NCBI GenBank assembly: GCA_025937075.1 | Contig: JAICSD010000116.1 | Span: forward strand, 1 to 10,558 | Direction of reading: 5' to 3' | Source of the DNA: Vicinamibacteria bacterium | Lineage (GTDB): Bacteria > Acidobacteriota > Vicinamibacteria > Vicinamibacterales > 2-12-FULL-66-21 | DNA length: 10,558 nucleotides | Part shown: piece after piece, positions 6,242 to 10,558 of the stretch | How positions within the stretch are numbered: the first letter of the stretch is position 1 | Layout: every line of letters begins with the position of its first letter | Notes under the pieces: generated by a model | What the model was told of the DNA's origin: nothing | Databases searched by the model: none | What the model saw: the letters and a program-made list of their open reading frames with translations, nothing else | Position numbers and translations under genes: made by a program

Positions 6242-6910
6242 ATGAAGGCGTTGATCTTCGATCTCGATGGCACGCTCGTAGACACCGTCTACGGCCACGT
6301 GCTCGCGTGGCAGCGCGTGTTCGGGGAGGTTGGCATTCACATCGACGGCTGGAAGATCCACCGGTTGATCGGCATGAGCGGCGGGCTCCTGGCGCGTGCG
6401 GCGGCGCGCGAGATCGGCCGCGAACTGCCGCCCGACCAGGTCGACTCGCTGCAGCAGCGGCACGGCGTCGTGTACAAGGAGCTGCTGCCCGTGCGCCGGC
6501 CGCTTCCGGGGGCAGTGGAACTGCTGCACCACCTCACGACGAACCGGATCGCGTACGGAATCGCGACGTCCGGCCGGCGCGACGACGTGAAGCCGTCCCT
6601 CGCGGCGCTCGACGTGCCCGAGGGCGTAATCGTCGTGGATCGCTCGGATGTGGAACGCGCGAAGCCCGAGCCCGATCTGTTCCTCGCCGTTCAGCAACGC
6701 CTGAACGTCGAGGCCGACGCGTGTTATGTCGTCGGCGATTCGGTGTGGGACCTGCTTGCGGCGCGCCGCGCCGGGATGCTCGGCATCGGCCTGCTGTCCG
6801 GCGGCTACGGAGAACAGGAGCTGGCGCAAGCGGGCGCGTATCGCGTCTATCGCGATCCCTCTGAGTTGCTGTCATCGATCTATCAGTTGGGCCTGCGTGC
6901 CTTCACGTGA
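6242..6910 (+). CDS. HAD family hydrolase (phosphoglycolate phosphatase/beta-phosphoglucomutase-like)
   Basis: A second HAD hydrolase, also 222 residues, of the phosphoglycolate phosphatase/beta-phosphoglucomutase-like group. Motif I is FDLDGTLVDT (Asp7, Asp9), the helical cap follows (about 15-85, with RLIGMSGG), motif II is ATSG (Ser110), motif III is AKPEPD (Lys141), and motif IV is VGDSVWD (Asp166, Asp170). All catalytic residues are present, so it should be an active Mg2+-dependent phosphatase or phosphomutase in the cytoplasm. The upstream GGGGTG (6228-6233) is at best a weak ribosome site. The stop is followed 1 nt later by a hairpin element. Its motif II to IV pattern and family resemblance differ from the divergent HAD neighbour, so the two are not a recent duplication despite equal length. 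The substrate is not identifiable from sequence. Confidence 0.93.
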   Translation: MKALIFDLDGTLVDTVYGHVLAWQRVFGEVGIHIDGWKIHRLIGMSGGLLARAAAREIGRELPPDQVDSLQQRHGVVYKELLPVRRPLPGAVELLHHLTTNRIAYGIATSGRRDDVKPSLAALDVPEGVIVVDRSDVERAKPEPDLFLAVQQRLNVEADACYVVGDSVWDLLAARRAGMLGIGLLSGGYGEQELAQAGAYRVYRDPSELLSSIYQLGLRAFT

Positions 6911-6911
6911 T

Positions 6912-6970
6912 GGCGGCCCTAAAAGGACCGCCCCACATTGCGATCGTGGCGCGGGCCTTTCAGGCCCGCG
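6912..6970. repeat. Three abutting hairpins, REP-like intergenic element
   Basis: Stem 1 (6912-6932) has 9-nt arms and an AAA loop, with one mismatch (C6917/A6927). Stem 2 (6933-6949) is CCAC/GTGG around a CGATCG-containing loop. Stem 3 (6950-6970) has perfect 9-nt arms CGCGGGCCT/AGGCCCGCG with a TTC loop. The three touch without spare bases, and the arms of stems 1 and 3 match at 7 of 9 positions, so they look like diverged copies of one unit. The element starts 1 nt after the HAD stop codon. It lacks a downstream T-run, so a REP-like repeat or 3'-end stabiliser is likelier than a classical terminator. Confidence 0.65.
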
Positions 6971-6979
6971 GATCTCGTT

Positions 6980-6988
6980 TGATATTCT
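6980..6988 (+). promoter_or_regulatory. Weak candidate extended -10 promoter for the efflux operon
   Basis: TGA-TATTCT reads as an extended -10 element (TG, one base, then TATTCT, 4 of 6 to consensus) about 60 bp before the TolC-type gene. No -35 box is visible at the right distance. It is the best candidate in the only intergenic space upstream of the operon, but it is weak. Confidence 0.3.
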
Positions 6989-7049
6989 GTTGCGATGGCT
7001 TGCGGCGAAACGCGGCGGCCATGGCTCCGTGGAAAGGACTGTTGACGCG

Positions 7050-8495
7050 ATGAGGGGTGGAACGATGTGGCTTCTCCTGCTGCTGACGGCAATCCCCGCA
7101 GCAGCGCAGATGCCCGGCGCACCGCCGCCGCGGCCGGCGCCGCAGCCGGCACCCGAGCGGCCGGCCCCGTCGGGCGGCGCGCAGGCGCCGGAGACGAACC
7201 CGTTCTTCGGCAGCGTTCCACAGGGATCCGTCAGCGCAGAACCGCTGCCGCTCAGCGTCAAGGACGCCGTCGATCGCGCGCTGAAGAACAACCTCGGACT
7301 GTTGCTCCAGGAAGAATCCGCGTCCGCGGCGAAGGGCGCGCGGTGGCGCGCGCTCGCGGACCTCCTGCCGGACGTCTCGGGCGGCGTGACCGAGCGGCGG
7401 CAAGTGATCAACCTCGAGGCGTTCGGCTTCCAGGTGAAGCCTTCGATCGTCGGGCCGTTCAACGTCTTCGACGCGCGGGTGTTCCTCTCACAGCCAATCA
7501 TCGATATCAGCGCGGTGAACTCGGCGCACGCCGCGGCGGCCAACCTCAAGGCCGAGCAATACGGGATCAAGAGCGCGCGCGATCTCGTCGTGCTCGTCGC
7601 GGTGAACCTCTATCTCGAGACCGTCGCGGCGGACAGCCGCGTGACCATGACGCGCGCGCAGCAGGACACTGCTGAAGCGCTCTTCCAGCAGGCGCAGGAT
7701 CTCAAGGCGGGCGGGATCGTGGCGGGTATCGACGTCCTGCGGGCGCAGGTGCAGCTCCAGACGCAGCGTCAGCGCTTGATCGCGGCGGAGAACGAGGCGC
7801 AGAAGCTGAAGCTGCAGCTCGCCCGCGCGATTGGCCTGCCAATCGGGCAGCCGATCACGCTGACGGACAAGATCCCGTACGCGCCGCTGCCGGGCCTGAC
7901 GCTCGAGGATGCGCTGAGCCGCGCGTTCAGCACGCGACCCGATTACCTCGCGGCACAGAGCCGCCTCGAGGCGGCGCAGGCCTCGCGCCGCGCGGCCAAT
8001 GCGGCCCTGTTTCCATCCCTCCACTTCGACGGCGACTTCGGGACGATCGGACAGACCGTCGACACCGCCCACAGCACCTACACGATCGGTGCGAATCTGC
8101 GCGTGCCCATCTTCGACGGTGGCCGGACGACGGCGCGCCGGATCGAGACGGAAGCCGCGCTCCGTCAGCGCGAGGCCGAGGTGGCCGACTTCAAGAGCCG
8201 CGTCGAGTACGAGGTGCGTTCGGCCTTTCTCGACGTGCGCGCCGCCGACCAGCAGCTCCAGGCCGCGCAGGCAAACGTGCAGCTCGCGTCCGACGAGCTG
8301 CAGCAGGCCCGCGACCGCTTCGGCGCCGGGGTCGCGACGAACATCGAAGTCACGCAGGCGCAGGAATCGGTTGCGGCCGCGTCGGAGGCCTACATCGAGG
8401 CGCTCTACGCGCACAACCTCGCAAAGGCGTCGCTCGCGCGGGCACTGGGCATCGCGGAGTCCGCGGTCAGCAGCTATCTCGGAGGCAGGCAGTAA
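7050..8495 (+). CDS. TolC family outer-membrane efflux channel
   Basis: A 481-residue outer-membrane efflux protein that should form the trimeric channel of the pump encoded by the next two genes. The N terminus MRGGTMWLLLLLTAIPAAAQ is a signal peptide with a likely cut after AAA, followed by a Pro-rich linker (about 23-50). Two repeated OEP domains follow, at about residues 67-260 and 283-470. Each has the long Gln/Ala-rich helices of the family and matching segments, GGIVAGIDVLRAQVQLQTQ and GAGVATNIEVTQAQESVAAA. The start is ambiguous: ATG 7050 gives the signal peptide its positive Arg2, while ATG 7065 has the better ribosome site (AGGGG at 7053-7057, 7 nt away) but an uncharged N terminus. 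The frame stays open far upstream through the HAD gene, but that part is not coding. The stop shares one base with the start of the adaptor gene (TAATG), which shows translational coupling. Confidence 0.94.
   Translation: MRGGTMWLLLLLTAIPAAAQMPGAPPPRPAPQPAPERPAPSGGAQAPETNPFFGSVPQGSVSAEPLPLSVKDAVDRALKNNLGLLLQEESASAAKGARWRALADLLPDVSGGVTERRQVINLEAFGFQVKPSIVGPFNVFDARVFLSQPIIDISAVNSAHAAAANLKAEQYGIKSARDLVVLVAVNLYLETVAADSRVTMTRAQQDTAEALFQQAQDLKAGGIVAGIDVLRAQVQLQTQRQRLIAAENEAQKLKLQLARAIGLPIGQPITLTDKIPYAPLPGLTLEDALSRAFSTRPDYLAAQSRLEAAQASRRAANAALFPSLHFDGDFGTIGQTVDTAHSTYTIGANLRVPIFDGGRTTARRIETEAALRQREAEVADFKSRVEYEVRSAFLDVRAADQQLQAAQANVQLASDELQQARDRFGAGVATNIEVTQAQESVAAASEAYIEALYAHNLAKASLARALGIAESAVSSYLGGRQ
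7053..7057 (+). promoter_or_regulatory. Shine-Dalgarno pointing to an alternative TolC start at 7065
   Basis: AGGGG lies 7 nt before ATG 7065. The alternative ATG 7050 has only AAGGA at 7034-7038, 11 nt away. Ribosome spacing favours 7065 and signal-peptide charge favours 7050; the difference is five residues. Confidence 0.5.
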
Positions 8496-9730
8496 TGGCG
8501 GAGGACGAGAAGGTCGCGGAATCAGGTCGATCGGGACGGCTGCGGATCATCGCCGTCGTCCTGGTCGTCGTCATCGTCATCGTCGGCATCTTCTGGTGGC
8601 GCGCGCGCGGCCGCGAATCGACGGACGATGCGCAGATTGACGGGCATATCACGCAAGTCTCGGCGCGCGTGCCGGGCACGCTGATCACCGTCGCAGTCGA
8701 CAACAACCAGTTCGTGACCGCAGGGACGGTCCTCGTCCAGCTCGATCAGCACGACTACCAGGTCGCGCTCGAGCGCGCGAAGGCGGAGCTGGCCGACGCG
8801 CAGGCGACGGCAATTGCCGCCCGAACCGGCGTTCCGATTGCGCAGGTCGAAACGAAGTCCGGCGTCACCACCGCTTCCGGCGGCGTGCAGGAAGCGGAAG
8901 CGGCCGTGTCGGGTGCCGAGCAGCAGATCGAGGCGGCGCGCGCGAATCTCGTCGCCGCGCAGGCCCACCAGCGCGAACGCGAGGCGACCGCGGCGAAGGC
9001 GAGCAAAGACGTCGAACGCCTGAAGACGCTCGTGGAGAAGGACGAAGTTGCGCAGCAGCAGTTCGATGCAGCCGTCGCGACGGCCGATGCCGCTCGGGCG
9101 GCTGCGGACGCCGCGAAGTCCGACGCCGCTGCGGCCCAGGCCGGTGTCGCGTCGGCCGTACAACGTTCGCAGCAGGCGCGGGGCGCCGCCGCGCAGGCGC
9201 ACGCAAACCTTGCGTCGGCGCAGACGGCACCGCAGCAGCTCCAGGTGACGCAGGCACGGGCGTCCGCCGCCGAAGCGCGCGTGCAGCAGGCGCAGGCTGC
9301 GCTGAAACAGGCGGAGCTGAACCTGCAGTACACGACCGTGAAGGCGCCGTCGAACGGGGTCGTCAGCCGCAAGACAGTCGAGGTCGGACAGGTCGTCCAG
9401 GGTGGCCAGCCCCTCCTCGCGCTCGTCGGCCTCGACGACGTGTGGGTGACGGCGAATTTCAAGGAGACGCAGCTCAAGCTGATGCGTCCGGGTCAACGTG
9501 CGACCGTAGAGGTGGACGGCCTCGGCGGACACGAGTTCAACGCGCACGTGGACAGCATTGCCGCCGCGACGGGCGCGAAGTTCAGCCTGCTTCCGCCGGA
9601 GAACGCAACCGGCAACTACGTGAAGGTGGTGCAGCGCGTGCCGGTGAAGATCGTGTTCGAGCCAGGGCAGGATCCGAATCACCAGCTCCGGCCGGGGATG
9701 TCGGTCACGCCGACGGTGTATGTGCGCTAG
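8495..9730 (+). CDS. emrA: EmrA/HlyD family periplasmic adaptor of a multidrug efflux pump
   Basis: A 411-residue membrane-fusion protein linking the inner-membrane pump to the TolC-type channel. It has a short cytoplasmic N terminus, one membrane helix (about residues 17-34), then TDDAQIDGHITQVSARVPGT, which begins the first half of the lipoyl-like domain (about 45-90). A very long Ala/Gln-rich coiled coil (about 90-275) is the hairpin that reaches the channel. The lipoyl domain is completed at TVKAPSNGVVSRKTVEVGQVV (281-301), with Asn where most members have Asp in the APxDG motif. The beta-barrel segment KFSLLPPENATGNYVKVVQRVPVKI (362-386) is typical of EmrA. The ATG overlaps the TolC stop by one base and has GGAGG 9 nt upstream (8481-8485). 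Substrates are probably hydrophobic drugs or toxic metabolites; specificity is unknown. Confidence 0.95.
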   Translation: MAEDEKVAESGRSGRLRIIAVVLVVVIVIVGIFWWRARGRESTDDAQIDGHITQVSARVPGTLITVAVDNNQFVTAGTVLVQLDQHDYQVALERAKAELADAQATAIAARTGVPIAQVETKSGVTTASGGVQEAEAAVSGAEQQIEAARANLVAAQAHQREREATAAKASKDVERLKTLVEKDEVAQQQFDAAVATADAARAAADAAKSDAAAAQAGVASAVQRSQQARGAAAQAHANLASAQTAPQQLQVTQARASAAEARVQQAQAALKQAELNLQYTTVKAPSNGVVSRKTVEVGQVVQGGQPLLALVGLDDVWVTANFKETQLKLMRPGQRATVEVDGLGGHEFNAHVDSIAAATGAKFSLLPPENATGNYVKVVQRVPVKIVFEPGQDPNHQLRPGMSVTPTVYVR

Positions 9731-9734
9731 GGAG

Positions 9735-9836
9735 GGTTCCGGGGTTCCACGTTCCGGGGTCCCGCGTTCGGTTCTTGGTTCGCGAACCTGAACCCGGAAC
9801 TCTGGAACCGAACGTGGAACGAGGAACCCCGGAACC
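9735..9836. repeat. GGAACC-rich long imperfect inverted repeat
   Basis: About 102 nt built of repeated GGTTCC units on the left and GGAACC units on the right. The outer arms, 9735-9754 and 9817-9836, pair at 19 of 20 positions (A9749/A9822 is the mismatch). Inner arms CGTTCGGTTC (9765-9774) and GAACCGAACG (9805-9814) pair perfectly, and the perfect palindrome GGTTCGCGAACC lies between them at 9777-9788. Further GGAAC units continue to 9842. It fills almost the whole gap between the adaptor and pump genes and should fold into a long stem in the mRNA. It looks like a dispersed intergenic repeat rather than coding sequence. Confidence 0.85.
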
Positions 9837-9850
9837 CGGAACCAACGTCT

Positions 9851-10558
9851 ATGGAGCACAAACAGGTCAACCCGTGGATTGTTGCGATCGCTGTGATGTT
9901 CGCGACGTTCATGGAAGTCCTCGACACGACCGTGGTCAACGTGTCGCTGCCGCACATCGCGGGCAGCCTGTCGGCCACGATCGACGAATCCACGTGGGTG
10001 CTGACGTCGTACCTCGTCGCGAACGCGATCGTGCTCCCGCTGACCGGCTGGCTGGCGCGGCATTTCGGCCGCAAGCGGCTGCTGATGACGTCCGTCACGG
10101 GATTCACCATCTCGTCGCTGCTGTGCGGCCTCGCGCCGAGCCTGTCGCTGCTCGTCTTCTTTAGGCTCGTTCAGGGCGCGACCGGCGGCGCGATGCAGCC
10201 GCTCTCGCAGGCCGTCCTCCTCGAGGCCTTTCCGCCGCACGAACGCGGCAAGGCGATGGGGTTCTGGGGCCTCGGGATCGTCGTCGCTCCGATTCTCGGC
10301 CCCGTGCTCGGCGGCTGGCTGACGGACACCTACAGCTGGCGGTGGGTTTTCTACATCAACCTCCCCGTCGGCATCGCATCGCTCGTCATGACGCAGCTGT
10401 ACGTGTTCGACCCGCCGTATCTGCGGCAGGAGACGAGCCGGATCGATTACTGGGGTATCGGCCTGCTCGCCGTCTGGGTCGGCTGCCTGCAACTCGCGCT
10501 CGATCTGGGGCAGGAACGCGACTGGTTCTCGTCGCCTTTCATCGCCACGCTCGTCATC
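9851..10558 (+). CDS. emrB: EmrB/QacA family (DHA2) MFS efflux pump, N-terminal part
   Basis: The first 236 residues of a drug:H+ antiporter; family members have about 500 residues and 14 membrane helices, so the rest lies beyond the right edge. Helix 1 contains LDTTVVNVSLP, the DHA2-defining motif with its conserved Asp. Motif A follows in GWLARHFGRKRLL between helices 2 and 3, RLVQGATGGAM carries the helix-4 Arg motif, and GIVVAPILGPVLGGWL is the helix-5 antiporter motif C (G-x8-G-x3-GP-x2-GG type). WRWVFYINLPVG is also typical of EmrB. It forms the pump with the adaptor and channel genes upstream and should expel hydrophobic compounds straight across both membranes. There is no good Shine-Dalgarno before the ATG: the GGAACC repeat runs to within 8 bp of it. 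Confidence 0.95.
   Translation, partial: MEHKQVNPWIVAIAVMFATFMEVLDTTVVNVSLPHIAGSLSATIDESTWVLTSYLVANAIVLPLTGWLARHFGRKRLLMTSVTGFTISSLLCGLAPSLSLLVFFRLVQGATGGAMQPLSQAVLLEAFPPHERGKAMGFWGLGIVVAPILGPVLGGWLTDTYSWRWVFYINLPVGIASLVMTQLYVFDPPYLRQETSRIDYWGIGLLAVWVGCLQLALDLGQERDWFSSPFIATLVI

Noticed and set aside
5559..6910. The two HAD genes as a recent inverted duplication.
   Set aside because: Despite equal length, motif I (DVDNT versus DLDGT), cap regions and C termini differ throughout.
6950..6985. Stem 3 as an intrinsic terminator.
   Set aside because: The stem is strong but is followed by GATCTCGTTTG rather than a run of T, so a classical Rho-independent terminator is not supported.
6726..7049. 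Upstream open extension of the TolC frame into the HAD gene.
   Set aside because: It overlaps the HAD gene in another frame and would bury the signal peptide more than 100 residues inside the protein.
9731..9850. CRISPR-like or tandem protein-coding repeat in the GGAACC array.
   Set aside because: Units are 5-8 bp, degenerate and mirrored around a centre, with no spacers of constant length and no real open frame.
8522..10492. A 656-codon open frame on the minus strand across the adaptor gene, the GGAACC repeat and the pump gene.
   Set aside because: It is antisense to two clearly recognisable efflux genes, is rich in Arg/His with no domain, and arises because high-GC codon bias removes stops in the mirror frame.

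Overview
This is a GC-rich bacterial chromosomal segment with no phage, plasmid or insertion-sequence genes. Three things fit a soil-type Acidobacteriota, perhaps of the Vicinamibacterales type: a Tat-exported Gfo/Idh/MocA oxidoreductase, GC-rich hairpin repeats between genes, and a GGAACC-rich intergenic repeat. That placement rests on general resemblance only. No rRNA, tRNA, CRISPR array or transposase was seen.

Layout. (1) Positions 1-2901, minus strand: a tight three-gene operon read right to left. It holds a Tat-signal Gfo/Idh/MocA oxidoreductase, a cytoplasmic Gfo/Idh/MocA dehydrogenase, and the N-terminal third of an MFS transporter of the anion:cation symporter (hexuronate-type) group, which runs off the left edge. 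It looks like an uptake and oxidation module for a sugar, sugar acid or polyol. (2) Positions 2902-3159: a 258-bp divergent intergenic region with an 11-bp direct repeat (GGTATACAATC) whose copies lie 63 bp apart. (3) Positions 3160-4503, plus strand: an exported protein with features of the CotH atypical-kinase fold and six cysteines in the mature part. (4) Positions 4495-5553: a divergent pair, a YceI-family lipid/quinone-binding protein (minus) and an HxlR-family regulator with an N-terminal cysteine (plus). Their compact 105-bp control region has a near-consensus promoter for yceI with a perfect palindrome over its -10 box. (5) Positions 5559-6910: two HAD hydrolases of identical length (222 aa), transcribed divergently from start codons only 14 bp apart. 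(6) Positions 6912-6970: three abutting hairpins, the outer two related to each other. (7) Positions 7050-10558, plus strand: a tripartite efflux operon encoding a TolC-family outer-membrane channel, an EmrA/HlyD adaptor and an EmrB/QacA (DHA2) MFS pump, cut by the right edge. The adaptor and pump genes are separated by a roughly 100-nt GGAACC-rich imperfect hairpin.

How the parts may work together. The HxlR/YceI pair and the Emr-type pump both suit handling of hydrophobic or electrophilic compounds, but nothing in the sequence links them in one circuit. The strongest leads for follow-up are the HxlR operator/promoter arrangement, the exported CotH-like protein and the two intergenic hairpin elements. 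No wholly new multi-gene system is evident.
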